DNA of 64,000 nucleotides from Halovenus marina (GTDB taxonomy: Archaea; Halobacteriota; Halobacteria; Halobacteriales; Haloarculaceae). The notes under the pieces are model-generated. The model had not been told where the DNA came from. It did no database searches and was given only the letters and a program-made list of their open reading frames with translations. The position numbers were made by a program, and so were the translations under genes. Every line of letters begins with the position of its first letter. Position 1 is the stretch's first letter. The stretch covers positions 1,550,001 to 1,614,000 of the forward strand of contig NZ_JBLKNZ010000001.1 in NCBI RefSeq assembly GCF_051414115.1, in the 5' to 3' direction. Of the stretch, positions 43,933 to 53,101 are shown piece after piece.

Positions 43933-43999
43933 GACGATCCCCCCGGGCCGTGTGCACGTGCCGATGGTTCATACACCGATAGAGGGCACTCCCGGGTCA

Positions 44000-44036
44000 A
44001 AAACGTTCGTTTTGCGACTTCGGATCACAAACGTTT
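44000..44036. promoter_or_regulatory. Two palindromes in the purU/purS divergent promoter region
   Basis: AAAACG-TT-CGTTTT at 44000-44013 is a perfect inverted repeat, and AAACGTTT at 44029-44036 is a perfect palindrome 15 bp later. They fall 28-64 nt before the purS ATG and 68-104 nt before purU, where a regulator could act on both. No match was seen before purC or purE. Confidence 0.35.
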
Positions 44037-44063
44037 TCGAGCGGGGCCACCGCGTTTTCACCG

Positions 44064-44315
44064 ATGACCGCCTACACAGCGACCGTCACTGTTCGGCTCA
44101 AATCCGGCGTCCTCGACCCCGAGGCCGAAACGACCCAGCGCGCGCTCGAACGGCTCGGCTTCGAGCTCTCGGACTTGCGCTCGGCCGACGAATTCGAGAT
44201 CGATCTGGACGCAGACGGTGAGGAGGAGGCAACAGAGCGCGTCACGGAGATGACCGAGCGACTGCTCGCCAACCCGACGTTGCACGACTACGAGGTCACG
44301 GTACGAGAACGATGA
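44064..44315 (+). CDS. purS: FGAM synthase subunit PurS
   Basis: An 83-aa protein, the small third component of the PurL/PurQ/PurS FGAM synthase. It fits in size and in AYTATVTVRLKSGVLDPEA and ERLGFELSDLRSADEFEIDL. It binds between PurL and PurQ and passes ammonia on. The TGA overlaps the purQ ATG (ATGA). purL is not in the window. Confidence 0.9.
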   Translation: MTAYTATVTVRLKSGVLDPEAETTQRALERLGFELSDLRSADEFEIDLDADGEEEATERVTEMTERLLANPTLHDYEVTVRER

Positions 44316-44989
44316 CCGTCTCAGTGATTCAGTTCGGCGGGAGTAACTGCGACCGGGACACGGTCCTCGCGCTTTCTGAACTCGGCGTCGACGCCGAACT
44401 CGTCTGGCACGAGGACGGCCTACCCGAGGGGACGAGCGGTATCGTCGTCCCCGGCGGATTCTCCTATGGCGACTATCTGCGCGCTGGCGCGATGGCCGCC
44501 CGCTCGCCGATCATGGACGAGGTTCGCGACCGCGCCGAGAGCGGCGTTCCGGTGCTTGGCATCTGCAACGGCGCACAGATCGGTTGTGAGAGTTCGCTGA
44601 CGCCCGGGGCGTTTACCACCAACCGGAGCGCGCGCTTCCAGTGTGAACACGTCTACTTACGGGTCGAAAACGCCGAGACGCCCTTTACCGAACGGTACGA
44701 CGAAGGCGAGGTGATCGAGCTCCCAATCGCACACGGCGAAGGGCGGTTCGAGATCACCGACGAGAAACTGACCGAACTCGACGACGACGGCCGGATCCTC
44801 TTTCGGTACTGCGACGAATCCGGGAATGTGACCGACGCCGCGAACCCCAACGGGTCGAAGGAAAACGTCGCGGGCATCACCGGCACGAGCGAGACGATTG
44901 CAGTGATGATGCCCCACCCAGAGCGCGTTTCGCTGCCGGATATCGACGGTACAGACGGACAGGGTATTCTGCGAGCCTTTGCCGAATAG
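44312..44989 (+). CDS. purQ: FGAM synthase glutaminase subunit PurQ
   Basis: A 225-aa class I glutamine amidotransferase. The nucleophile Cys is in VLGICNGAQIG (near residue 88); the His/Glu partners are in MMPHPERVSLP near the end. It frees ammonia from glutamine for FGAM synthase. Translation is coupled to purS by a 4-bp overlap. The 225-bp gap after it holds no gene I can support. Confidence 0.93.
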   Translation: MTVSVIQFGGSNCDRDTVLALSELGVDAELVWHEDGLPEGTSGIVVPGGFSYGDYLRAGAMAARSPIMDEVRDRAESGVPVLGICNGAQIGCESSLTPGAFTTNRSARFQCEHVYLRVENAETPFTERYDEGEVIELPIAHGEGRFEITDEKLTELDDDGRILFRYCDESGNVTDAANPNGSKENVAGITGTSETIAVMMPHPERVSLPDIDGTDGQGILRAFAE

Positions 44990-45214
44990 GTACGGAGTCC
45001 TTTCCCTCGAATCAGTGTCGATTAAATCGTCGCAGACAGCTAAAAGCGGTTCTCTGCGTACCGCTCACCGCTGATGCGATAGAAAACCCCACTTTGCCAA
45101 AACGCGAGAGTAGAGAAGATCTAGCAAACTCTGCTCTTTCGCTTCGAACTCGCGTTCTCCACTAAGTACTCAATAACAACGGTATCGAGTGTGAAAGAAT
45201 GAGCGAGGAGAATA

Positions 45215-45511
45215 ATGCACTTCGTAGCAACCCTGGAACATTCAGCCGATAATTGCTGGGCACGAGAACAACACCGAACGAAAGCCAAAGAGTGGATCAG
45301 TACCATAGACGAGCGAGCAGCGGAGCACGACGTTGAACTTCATGGGTCCTACGTCACACCGAACGAGCACAAACTCTACTTCGTCCTCGAGGTAGACGAC
45401 TTCGAGTCAGTCACTGCATTCCTCGACTCGCCATTTCTCGAAGACCATGACGGCGATATCGCACCTGTCCACACACTCGGAGAGGTGGATGAGATACTGC
45501 TGGAGGAGTAG
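45215..45511 (+). CDS. Small alpha/beta protein, hypothetical (ferredoxin-like fold)
   Basis: A 98-aa protein (HFVATLEHSADNCWAREQHR ... LHGSYVTPNEHKLYFVLEVD). The alternation of strands and helices and the length fit a dimeric ferredoxin-like or GYD/EthD-type barrel. No active residue is evident. It lies among purine genes but its start context is AT-rich with its own promoter-like stretch. Function unknown. Confidence 0.6.
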   Translation: MHFVATLEHSADNCWAREQHRTKAKEWISTIDERAAEHDVELHGSYVTPNEHKLYFVLEVDDFESVTAFLDSPFLEDHDGDIAPVHTLGEVDEILLEE

Positions 45512-45559
45512 AACAATCGAAGGTCGCGTTCGGACAACCACCCCAGTTAGACGTGTTTG

Positions 45560-46201
45560 TTACTGGTCGCGCTGTCGTTTGAACTCCGGCGTCCCAAGCG
45601 TGTGCAGGTCGTTCGAGACCTCACCGACGCCCTCGCGGAGTTCCTCGTGGGCACGTTCGAGACGCTCGCGGAGCACCTCGTGCTGTCGGGCGAGAATCTG
45701 GACGGCCGAGAGGGCGGCGTTGTAGGACTTTCCGGCGTCGACGGCGACGATGGGTGCGCCCTGTGGCATCCCGATGACCGACGGAACCGATTTCTCCTGT
45801 ACGGGCACACCGATCACCGGAAGTGGATAGGCAATCGAGGCGGTCATGTTCGGCAGGTCGGCGCTCTTGCCGCCCGCGCCAGCGATGATGACGTCGAGTC
45901 CCCGGTCGGCCGCCGTGCGAGCGTAGACATCCATCAGGTCCGGGGTGCGATGGGCGGAGACGACAAAGGTCTCGAAGGTGAACCGCTCCTCGGGGGCGTC
46001 AGCGAAGTCAGTCTGTTCCGCAAAGCCTAGTTCCGTCAGCGCGTCGTACGCGCCTGGACGACCGGTCTCTGAGCCCATCATCACGTCCAGATCCGAATCT
46101 GATCCCATGATGATCCCGACTTCGGGTGTCGTCTCCGGGTCTCGCTCGCTCGCTGCCTCTGATTCGAGTTGTTTCTTGAGTCGTTCGACGCTGTCTGCCA
46201 T
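45560..46201 (-). CDS. purE: N5-carboxyaminoimidazole ribonucleotide mutase PurE
   Basis: A 213-aa PurE, which converts N5-CAIR (or AIR plus CO2, by class) to CAIR, the substrate of PurC. The motifs are VGIIMGSDSDLDVM, FVVSAHRTPDLM with the catalytic His, IIAGAGGKSADLPNM, and QMPxG-like IGMPQGAPIVAV. It has an added 25-residue N-terminal and about 40-residue C-terminal extension compared with bacterial PurE. Confidence 0.92.
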   Translation of the reverse strand: MADSVERLKKQLESEAASERDPETTPEVGIIMGSDSDLDVMMGSETGRPGAYDALTELGFAEQTDFADAPEERFTFETFVVSAHRTPDLMDVYARTAADRGLDVIIAGAGGKSADLPNMTASIAYPLPVIGVPVQEKSVPSVIGMPQGAPIVAVDAGKSYNAALSAVQILARQHEVLRERLERAHEELREGVGEVSNDLHTLGTPEFKRQRDQ

Positions 46202-46282
46202 GTGCGTGGCTGGGGGTGGCGGCCACCTAAGCGTTGATGTTAGGCCAGGGTGATTTTATCCCGACAGAGCTAACGTCGGACC

Positions 46283-47320
46283 ATGATCAAAGTGGACGGA
46301 GACGACGGCGGCGGGCAGTTGCTCCGGTCGAGCCTAGCGCTCGCCGCGCTCACCGACCAGCCAGTCGAGATAGCGAACATTCGCGGAAACAGGCCCGATC
46401 CGGGGCTGAAACCGCAGCATCTCGCAGCAGTGCGCGCACTCGAACGGCTCTGCGAAGCGACTGTCGAGGGTGCAACGCTCGGGTCTGAAACGATCACCTT
46501 CGACCCGGACGCGCTCACCACAGACCCAATCGAAATCGAGATCCCGACGGCCGGGAGTCTGACCTTGCTGTTCGACGCTGTGTTGCCGCTTGCGACGCGA
46601 ATCGACGACGCAATCTCGGTCACGGCGACGGGAGGGACAGAGGTCGCGTGGTCGCCACCACTCGCGACTCACGAACGCGTCAAACTCCCGCTCTGTCGCC
46701 GGTTCGGACTCCAGACAACCGTCGAGCGCCAGCGAACTGGCTTCTATCCTGCAGGGGGCGGGCGTGCGACGCTGTGGCTAGCCCCCTCGACACTCGACCC
46801 GCTGTCACTTTCCCAGCGCGGCGATCTAGAACGGGTGGTCGTCGACTCACGATGCTCGGCGGATCTGGCAGCCAGAGACGTCGCGCAGCGACAGGCCGAG
46901 CAGGCCGTCGAGAGACTCTCGTCGGGAGGTATCGATACGACAGAGCGGGCGACGACCGTCGACGAGACGGATTCGACCGGGTCAGCAATTACCGTCGCAT
47001 TCGAGTACGAACGGTCTCGCGCAGGATTCGACGCGCTCGGCGAACCTGGAACGCCCGCCGAAGACATCGCAGACGAGGCTGTCTCACGGGCGCTATCTGT
47101 TCACGAGAGCGACGCCGTCGTCGACCGATATCTCGCCGACCAACTCCTGCTCTTTCTCGCGCTTTCCGGCGGAGAGATCCGGATCCCCGAGGTTACCGAA
47201 CACGTCGAGACACACCGCTCGTTGCTCGACCAGTTCGGATTCGAGATACACATCGAGGAAAACAGAACGTCGGCTGTCGTGTCCGCGCCAGGAACCGACC
47301 CGGGGGATATCGACCGCTAA
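46283..47320 (+). CDS. rtcA: RNA 3'-terminal phosphate cyclase RtcA
   Basis: A 345-aa enzyme that turns an RNA 3'-phosphate into a 2',3'-cyclic end with ATP. It shows the start VDGDDGGGQLLRSSLALAAL, NIRGNRPDPGLKPQH, FYPAGGGRATLWL, and the late ITEVTEHVETHRSLLDQF-like segment with the active His. Length is normal. Its last 4 bp overlap the convergent small gene. Confidence 0.9.
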   Translation: MIKVDGDDGGGQLLRSSLALAALTDQPVEIANIRGNRPDPGLKPQHLAAVRALERLCEATVEGATLGSETITFDPDALTTDPIEIEIPTAGSLTLLFDAVLPLATRIDDAISVTATGGTEVAWSPPLATHERVKLPLCRRFGLQTTVERQRTGFYPAGGGRATLWLAPSTLDPLSLSQRGDLERVVVDSRCSADLAARDVAQRQAEQAVERLSSGGIDTTERATTVDETDSTGSAITVAFEYERSRAGFDALGEPGTPAEDIADEAVSRALSVHESDAVVDRYLADQLLLFLALSGGEIRIPEVTEHVETHRSLLDQFGFEIHIEENRTSAVVSAPGTDPGDIDR

Positions 47321-47517
47321 TCGAGCAGTTCGAGGTCTTTCGCGACGAGGTCAGTCAGTTCCTCCTTGATCGCTGGGTCGATCCGGGCGACCTCCTCACC
47401 GTCGTGGAGGCGGTCGTTGTGCGCTTCGATCCCCGCTTTCAGATCGGAGAGTGGGATCCGCGTCGTTGTTTCACACTCGGGACAGGCGACGGGAACCGCT
47501 GGCTCGTCGTCAGACAT
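47317..47517 (-). CDS. Small CxxC protein, hypothetical
   Basis: A 66-aa acidic protein with one CxxC near the start (PVACPECETTTRI) and a helical rest. One knuckle can bind metal only as a dimer or with a partner. It is upstream of nothing on its strand, and 63 bp after the start of the RaSEA segment. Function unknown. Confidence 0.6.
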   Translation of the reverse strand: MSDDEPAVPVACPECETTTRIPLSDLKAGIEAHNDRLHDGEEVARIDPAIKEELTDLVAKDLELLD

Positions 47518-47580
47518 TATCCTGAGATACGACTTCGGTGGGGTATATGCTTGCCGAAGCAGAGACCCAGCCCTTATTGT

Positions 47581-48657
47581 CTATCGAACGAGCGGCATCG
47601 AATAGCTTCGCTCGCGCTCGCGGACTTCCTCCCACGTTCGCTCACAGGCACAGGAGACCTGATCGAACACCGAGGAGTCCTGCCGGAGGTTGAAGTCCTT
47701 GATTGCCCGGAAGACCCTGTCGTCGCACTCCCCGCAGTTGTGTGGGCCGCGGTCACTCCCGTGACCGACCGGATCTGAGACGACGAGGACATCCTCCTCG
47801 GCCGTGCGTTCGAGGACGTTCGCGATGCTCCAGAGCCACGGCGGGCGGTAGCCGTCGTTGTGGTACAACTCTTCGACCATCGTGTAGCGCTGGACGTTCG
47901 TCGGGTTCATCGAGACGGTGTGACAGCCTGGAACGTCTGCACAGCGGCGGATCGATTCGACCATATCCTCGATGGACTCCGACTCCGCGAGGAATGGCGG
48001 TTTCATCAGGAGATAGGCTTTGATCCCAGCGCCCGCGTCGCGTGCGTGTTCGGCCGCTGCCTCGAAATCCGCGAAGTCGAAGTACTTGTTGATGCAGTCG
48101 TGGCGAATCCGGTCTGTCGCGGTTTCGAGTCCGACTGCAACGTCCGTCTCGATGCCGTGGTCGGTGAAATCTGCTATCTTCTCACTCGCGATGAAATCGG
48201 GGAGCGACTCGACGACGATGCGGTCGCGGTCGGCGAAGGTGTCTGCGATGGCCGCCCGCGTCTCCGCCGGAACCTCTCGCTCGTCGAAAAACGATCCAGA
48301 GGTGTAGATTTTGATCTGTCCCGCAGGCTCGTCAGCGTTGTCCTGTTCGTGTTCGAGACAGACATCGACCTGTCGCATCAGATCCTCGTGGGCGACCGTC
48401 CCGCCCTCGACGGATTCGGCGACGTAGCCACACATCGTACAGCCGCCAGCGCGGGCCCACCGACAGCCGCCGGTGTTCAAGATGATCGTCAGCGAGTCGT
48501 AGACGCCGTCGGGGGTGTTGTCCTCGTCGAGCCAGACGCGTGTCGGCTCTCGGGGGTCGTGGGAGGTATCGTTACGGGCGCGGATCTCCCGCATCGCCCG
48601 GTTGTGGGCGTCCATCCCCTTGCCCTGCTCGTACACATCGGGGCTGGGTTTGCTCAT
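47581..48657 (-). CDS. Archaeosine radical-SAM enzyme RaSEA
   Basis: A 358-aa radical SAM protein. The cluster Cys lie in the segment GGCRWARAGGCTMCGY near residue 65; a TIM-barrel core and the segments KIYTSGSFFDEREVP and AVGLETATDRIRHDCINKYF follow, and the C-terminal part has extra Cys (NCGECDD, SCACERTW) as in the archaeosine radical-SAM family. RaSEA and ArcS together form archaeosine at tRNA position 15: ArcS adds lysine to preQ0 and RaSEA breaks it to the amidine. ArcS and TgtA are encoded upstream on the same strand. Confidence 0.88.
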   Translation of the reverse strand: MSKPSPDVYEQGKGMDAHNRAMREIRARNDTSHDPREPTRVWLDEDNTPDGVYDSLTIILNTGGCRWARAGGCTMCGYVAESVEGGTVAHEDLMRQVDVCLEHEQDNADEPAGQIKIYTSGSFFDEREVPAETRAAIADTFADRDRIVVESLPDFIASEKIADFTDHGIETDVAVGLETATDRIRHDCINKYFDFADFEAAAEHARDAGAGIKAYLLMKPPFLAESESIEDMVESIRRCADVPGCHTVSMNPTNVQRYTMVEELYHNDGYRPPWLWSIANVLERTAEEDVLVVSDPVGHGSDRGPHNCGECDDRVFRAIKDFNLRQDSSVFDQVSCACERTWEEVRERERSYSMPLVR

Positions 48658-48724
48658 TAGCGACCGATAGGACAGCGGAACCTAAAGCGTCTGCGTTGTC
48701 GACACGACTACCGAGTACAACGGG

Positions 48725-48970
48725 CTACTCCCGGTGTCGAAACGAGACGACCGTTGTGATCTCGTCGTCACCCGTCGACTCCGTGGTCACGTCGAGGCCG
48801 AGCACGCTGTCATCGCCGAGCGTGTCGACGACGATCTCCCGCAGGGCGCTCGCGCTCGCGTCGTCTTCGGTGACGACGACGCTGACCTGCTTGCGGTTTT
48901 GACGGATCTCCCCCACCTCGTAGCCCGCATCGGCGAATGCGCTCCGGAGCGACTGCTCGATATCTGTCAT
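48725..48970 (-). CDS. Uncharacterised 81-aa protein within the archaeosine cluster
   Basis: A small acidic alpha/beta protein (IEQSLRSAFADAGYEVGEIR and VSVVVTEDDASASALREIV) of ferredoxin-like appearance. It lies between arcS and the RaSEA gene on their strand, 58 bp after arcS and 67 bp before RaSEA. Position suggests a helper in archaeosine synthesis, but nothing in the sequence proves it. The start at 48970 is the first ATG with coding-like composition. Confidence 0.65.
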   Translation of the reverse strand: MTDIEQSLRSAFADAGYEVGEIRQNRKQVSVVVTEDDASASALREIVVDTLGDDSVLGLDVTTESTGDDEITTVVSFRHRE

Positions 48971-49028
48971 ATTTGTGTTGAGACGGGCCGGACACAAAAA
49001 TCCGCGTGTCTCGACAGCACGCGTCTCG

Positions 49029-50792
49029 CTACTGCTCTTCGACGTGACGAACCTGACTCGCGATCCCACGAGTGCTCTCGACCATCTCCGGGCCGGACAT
49101 CTCTGCTCGCCCGACGGCGAAGGCCTTCGGACCCTCGATGACCACCTCGTCGCCGACGCGGATCGACTCGTCGGCGTCGACGACGCCCGGCGCGAGCACC
49201 GACCCGTGCGGGACGAAGGCGTCGATGGTGACCCGCTTCGTGGGCGCATCGCTCTCGACCCACCGGCGAGCGCCAGCGAGTGTCAGCGCGAGCAGGCCGT
49301 ACTTGGCGACCAGCGTTGCGAGTTGGGTTCCGTCGCCGTCGAGCGCTCTGAGTTTGGGATAGTGGCTCTCGACGCTGAGATCCTCGAAGATGGCCCCGCC
49401 TGCGCCCGCGCCGAACTGGTAGTCTGCGATCGCCCGCAGTGTGTTGTGCTGGCGCTCACGCTTCGAGTACTTGAGTTCCTCGGAGAGCGTCGCGGCGAGG
49501 TTCGCAAGCGAGTCGGTCGTCGTGGGATGGTCGACGGCGGTGTACTCGAACGACTGGTCGAGTCGTTCCTCGACGCGCTCACAGATGTCACGGTAGCCCT
49601 CGCCCGCGACGTGTGCGATGATCCGTGGATACTCGTTTGCTCGGAGGTACGCCTCCAACACGCTCGCGACGAACTCGATTTCGGTCGGCGTCCACTCGCC
49701 CGTGACGACGGTGTCGTAGTGCTGGGCGGGGTAGGTCAGTTCGAGTTCCTGCGGGACGACGCCGATGGGCGAAGTCATCGAGACCAGATGGGCGCGGTAC
49801 TGGATGGCATCGTGGAACTGGCCGTGGCTCTGGGAGTCGCTGTAGGGCTTCTGTGCCGAACACGGAACCAGCACGAGCGGATTCGCAAAGCGGTTCTCGT
49901 AGCGCTCGGTGACACGCTGTGCGTACCGCTGAATCTCGACCCGGTTGAGTGTGTCGTCGGTCGCAGCGGTGATCTCAGACTGGCGAAAGACGGGCGTGTG
50001 CTGTTCCAGATAGGCGTACTGCTGGTCGAGACGACGAAAGACGGCGGTCAGCCACTGCTCGTGACGGGCCTGTCCCTCGATGTAATCGCGGAGACTCCCG
50101 GAACGAATTCGCTCGCGAACCGTCCCGAGCGCGGCCCGCAGAACGTGTTCGTTGTGTTCAGCGCAGTCCTCGCGGTCGAATGTCTCGATCGACTGCTGAC
50201 AGGCGGGACACGCACACGGCAACTCCGCCAGATCCGCCAGAAACCGCATCCCGTCAGTCGTGAGGTAGTGGCCTCGCGTCCCAGCGAGCACGGCCTCGTC
50301 GGTGTCGAGCAGATCCACCCCCGCGTACGCGAGCGTCGCGACATTCGCGGGCGTCGCGACGCCGGGTAGATACAGCGCGGTATCGGCGGGGATCGATTCA
50401 CGCGTCTCGATGATCCCCCTCACGAACGCCTCGGCGTGGCCGACGAGTTGCTGGGCGTTCGAGAGCACGTACGCATCTGTGCCGTGGTCGCGGGCCGTCG
50501 CTGGCGTCACAACTGCACCGCTCGGAACGTCCACGCCGGGGTACTCCGGCGCAAATGCCTCCTGCACGTCCTCGGGAGTTTCGCCCGGCAGTGCGCGGTG
50601 CGGGAGGACGGTTATCGCGTCGCTGTTGTCGGACAACTGGTCGGCGTCGAACTCGCGGTCACGAACCCACTCGCTGCCCGCATCTCGGATCAGGTCGTCG
50701 ACGAGCGCGGGCGTCCGCCGGGAATCAGCGAACCGGAGTTCCCCGAGTCGTGCCGCCCCGTCGCGCTCGTGTACCTCGAAGTAGTCGGTCAT
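49029..50792 (-). CDS. arcS: Archaeosine synthase ArcS
   Basis: A 587-aa relative of TgtA. The N-terminal part is a TGT-type barrel with degraded transglycosylase motifs but a kept Zn site (CACPACQQ ... HNEH near residue 210). The middle holds PCSAQKPYSDSQSHGQF (near 308), the ArcS signature, and the C-terminus is a PUA RNA-binding domain (about 510-587, VVDADESIRVGDEVVIEGPK). ArcS adds lysine to tRNA preQ0-15, the step before the RaSEA reaction. tgtA lies 47 bp upstream on the same strand. Confidence 0.92.
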   Translation of the reverse strand: MTDYFEVHERDGAARLGELRFADSRRTPALVDDLIRDAGSEWVRDREFDADQLSDNSDAITVLPHRALPGETPEDVQEAFAPEYPGVDVPSGAVVTPATARDHGTDAYVLSNAQQLVGHAEAFVRGIIETRESIPADTALYLPGVATPANVATLAYAGVDLLDTDEAVLAGTRGHYLTTDGMRFLADLAELPCACPACQQSIETFDREDCAEHNEHVLRAALGTVRERIRSGSLRDYIEGQARHEQWLTAVFRRLDQQYAYLEQHTPVFRQSEITAATDDTLNRVEIQRYAQRVTERYENRFANPLVLVPCSAQKPYSDSQSHGQFHDAIQYRAHLVSMTSPIGVVPQELELTYPAQHYDTVVTGEWTPTEIEFVASVLEAYLRANEYPRIIAHVAGEGYRDICERVEERLDQSFEYTAVDHPTTTDSLANLAATLSEELKYSKRERQHNTLRAIADYQFGAGAGGAIFEDLSVESHYPKLRALDGDGTQLATLVAKYGLLALTLAGARRWVESDAPTKRVTIDAFVPHGSVLAPGVVDADESIRVGDEVVIEGPKAFAVGRAEMSGPEMVESTRGIASQVRHVEEQ

Positions 50793-50838
50793 GCGTCCCT
50801 CGCTCCGTCGTGACTACCGAGCGGACACACGTACTCAC

Positions 50839-52395
50839 TCATACGTCCCCGTCTGTCGCTCCGGAATAACTGTCCTCCGGTTTCGTCGAATCGTCGCCAC
50901 CGACAGCCCCGTCGCCGCCCTGCTTTGCCCGGCGACCGAGCGGTTCGACTTCGACGCACTCGGGAACCTGATCGAGCGCCGTCGTCGGCCAGTCGTCGTG
51001 AAAGAGCGTCACCGTCGTCTTGGGGTTCGCCGCGACCAGTTTCTGTACCCCTCGCGCGGCCGCCTCGTAGGCCTGTGGCTCCAGTCGCTCGGGAATCTCG
51101 CCCGCGAGCGGGTACACGTCAGAGAGCGCGCGCGGAACCGGCCCGAACGGCGGAACGAGTCGCCACGACTGGTCGAACTGGTCGCTCGGATTCCCCGCAG
51201 TAAGCAACAGATCACCCTCGACGGTCAGCCGGGAAAGTCTGTCGTGGTGGCGACGCACTTCCGGGCGGCGCGCACTCTCCGTCGAGAGGTGGAAGAAGGC
51301 GTCTTTCGAGACCGGATCGGTCCGCTCCAGTTGGTCGGCGTCGTCGAGCAGGCGTCGATAGCCGTCGAGGAGCGCGGGGTGGCCCCGAACGCGCGTCTCG
51401 ACGAGTTCGAGCAGATTGCCCTCCTCGATGGTCTGCCGAACGGTTCGCATCTCGGCGAACGAAACTGCGAGGTTGTGCTTTGCCAGCAGATGCTCCTGCG
51501 TGCCCTCGTCGGCGTCGCGAAGGCGCTCGGGCGTCCACTCGGTACAAACCGGACACGAACAGGGAAACGTCGAAAGGTCCGAAAGCTGTTTCGTCCCCCT
51601 GACGGTCAGATACTTCCCGTCGCGGGCAAAGAGGGCGTAGGCCGCCGAGTCGAAGAGGTCACAGCCCATCGCAGCGGCGAAGGCGAACATCATGGGGTGT
51701 CCCGCGCCGAACAGATGCACGGGCGCTGCCTCGTCGAGGCCGCGCTTGACGGCGGTGACGACGCTCGCGAGGTCAGCGAATCGGTAGGACTTCATCAGCG
51801 GGACAACCGCGCCGATGGGAAAGAGGTCCAGACCGGTCGTCGCCGCCTCGCGCGCGGCCCGTTCGCGCAAGTCGGGATGGGTCGAGCCCTGAATCGGAGC
51901 GGAGACGAGCATCTCGCCCGTCTCGACAGTCGCCGCGAGTTCGAGTCGTGACTGGGTGGTTGCCTGCTCGGACTCCGCCTGCTCGCGGTCGACATCGGGC
52001 GGCGTCGGGATGTCGACCGGAGTGCCGATGTCGGAACCGATGTCGTGCTGAAACTGCAGTATCTCGGGCGTGTCGACGTCGATATCGCCGTACTCGGAGA
52101 GTTGAAAGGAGCCGGAATCGGTCATGATCGCGCCGGAGAAATCGAGCATGTCGTGGAGACCCTGCTCGAGTGCTGGCTCGCGCAACTCGTCGCTGCCGTG
52201 GATGATGTAGCTGTTCGTGATGAGGATCTGTGCGCCGAAGTCGGATTCGAGTTCTGCTGGCTCGACCGTCTGGACGTGCGGGTTGACGACGGGAAGCAGC
52301 GCTGGCGTCTGCACCGTCGCGTCAGCACGCGGGACGGTCAACTCGCCGATCCGTCCCGCGGCGTCGTAAGAGCGAACCTCGAAAACCTCGTTCAT
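50839..52395 (-). CDS. tgtA: tRNA-guanine(15) transglycosylase TgtA
   Basis: A 518-aa enzyme that swaps guanine-15 of tRNA for preQ0, the first committed step to archaeosine. The catalytic Asp is in AIMTDSGSFQLSEYGD (near residue 92), and the Zn site is CSCPVCTEW ... HN (near 280). The start at 52395 (MNEVFEVRSYDAAG) matches the family; the longest frame adds 17 codons. In the cluster tgtA-arcS-(81 aa)-RaSEA it is the first gene. PUA-like residues are expected in the missing C-terminal partner, ArcS. Confidence 0.93.
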   Translation of the reverse strand: MNEVFEVRSYDAAGRIGELTVPRADATVQTPALLPVVNPHVQTVEPAELESDFGAQILITNSYIIHGSDELREPALEQGLHDMLDFSGAIMTDSGSFQLSEYGDIDVDTPEILQFQHDIGSDIGTPVDIPTPPDVDREQAESEQATTQSRLELAATVETGEMLVSAPIQGSTHPDLRERAAREAATTGLDLFPIGAVVPLMKSYRFADLASVVTAVKRGLDEAAPVHLFGAGHPMMFAFAAAMGCDLFDSAAYALFARDGKYLTVRGTKQLSDLSTFPCSCPVCTEWTPERLRDADEGTQEHLLAKHNLAVSFAEMRTVRQTIEEGNLLELVETRVRGHPALLDGYRRLLDDADQLERTDPVSKDAFFHLSTESARRPEVRRHHDRLSRLTVEGDLLLTAGNPSDQFDQSWRLVPPFGPVPRALSDVYPLAGEIPERLEPQAYEAAARGVQKLVAANPKTTVTLFHDDWPTTALDQVPECVEVEPLGRRAKQGGDGAVGGDDSTKPEDSYSGATDGDV

Positions 52396-52466
52396 TAGCC
52401 CACCATGGGCGTGGCCCAGCGGTAAGGATTGTGTTTCACCGGGCAATCTCTCTCACCCCACAGCAG

Positions 52467-53009
52467 TCACTCTGACCGCTCGAACAGTTCGTAGTACAGC
52501 AGGCCGTTCGCGGTTCGGCCATCTCGGATATCACCCGCGCGGAGCGCATCGATGAGGGTCTCGTAGGCCACCGTCCGCGTGGTTATCGTCTCGTCGCTGT
52601 CGAGGTTCTGGTCGCCTGCCGGTTCACAGCCCTCGGCGACGAAGTAGTGAAAGACCGAATCCGCGAAGCCATTTGCCGGTTCGAGCGTGACCAGATGCTC
52701 CATCGACTCAGCGCGGTAGCCGGTCTCCTCCCGCAACTCCCGGCGTGCGCCCTCCGCTGGCTGTTCGCCCTCGTGGAGTGTGCCCGCTGGAAGACCGTGA
52801 TTCGTCCGTTCGACTGCCTGTCGCCACTCCTCGATTGTTACAACCGCTCCGTCGGCCGTGAAAGGGAGTACGACGGTACTCGGCTCCTCTGTGATGTAGT
52901 CGAACTCCGCTTCAGTGTCGTCTGGCAGTCTGACGGTCTGATTCCGGACTGTGAACCCGTCACACTCGTACGCGGTCTGCTCCGAGACAGTCTCCCAGGG
53001 GTCTGTCAT
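52467..53009 (-). CDS. Nudix hydrolase, ADP-ribose-pyrophosphatase-like
   Basis: A 180-aa Nudix protein. The Nudix box is complete: GTLHEGEQPAEGARRELREE followed by TGY (near residues 78-100). The GFADSVFHYFVAEGCEP segment after it resembles ADP-sugar pyrophosphatases. The start at 53009 opens the family N-terminus; eight more codons are open upstream. It follows tgtA's start on the same strand with 71 bp between. Confidence 0.87.
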   Translation of the reverse strand: MTDPWETVSEQTAYECDGFTVRNQTVRLPDDTEAEFDYITEEPSTVVLPFTADGAVVTIEEWRQAVERTNHGLPAGTLHEGEQPAEGARRELREETGYRAESMEHLVTLEPANGFADSVFHYFVAEGCEPAGDQNLDSDETITTRTVAYETLIDALRAGDIRDGRTANGLLYYELFERSE

Positions 53010-53101
53010 GGGCGGTATTTGAGCCCGGACCATCGTAAGCCGGTCGGTGTGGCAGCCAACATACTGAGAGAACGAGACGAACGCGAGTCAGTCCGGTCGA
53101 G

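Noticed and set aside
48975..50369. 464-aa open frame antisense to arcS
   Set aside because: A shadow of arcS codon bias with no recognisable motif.
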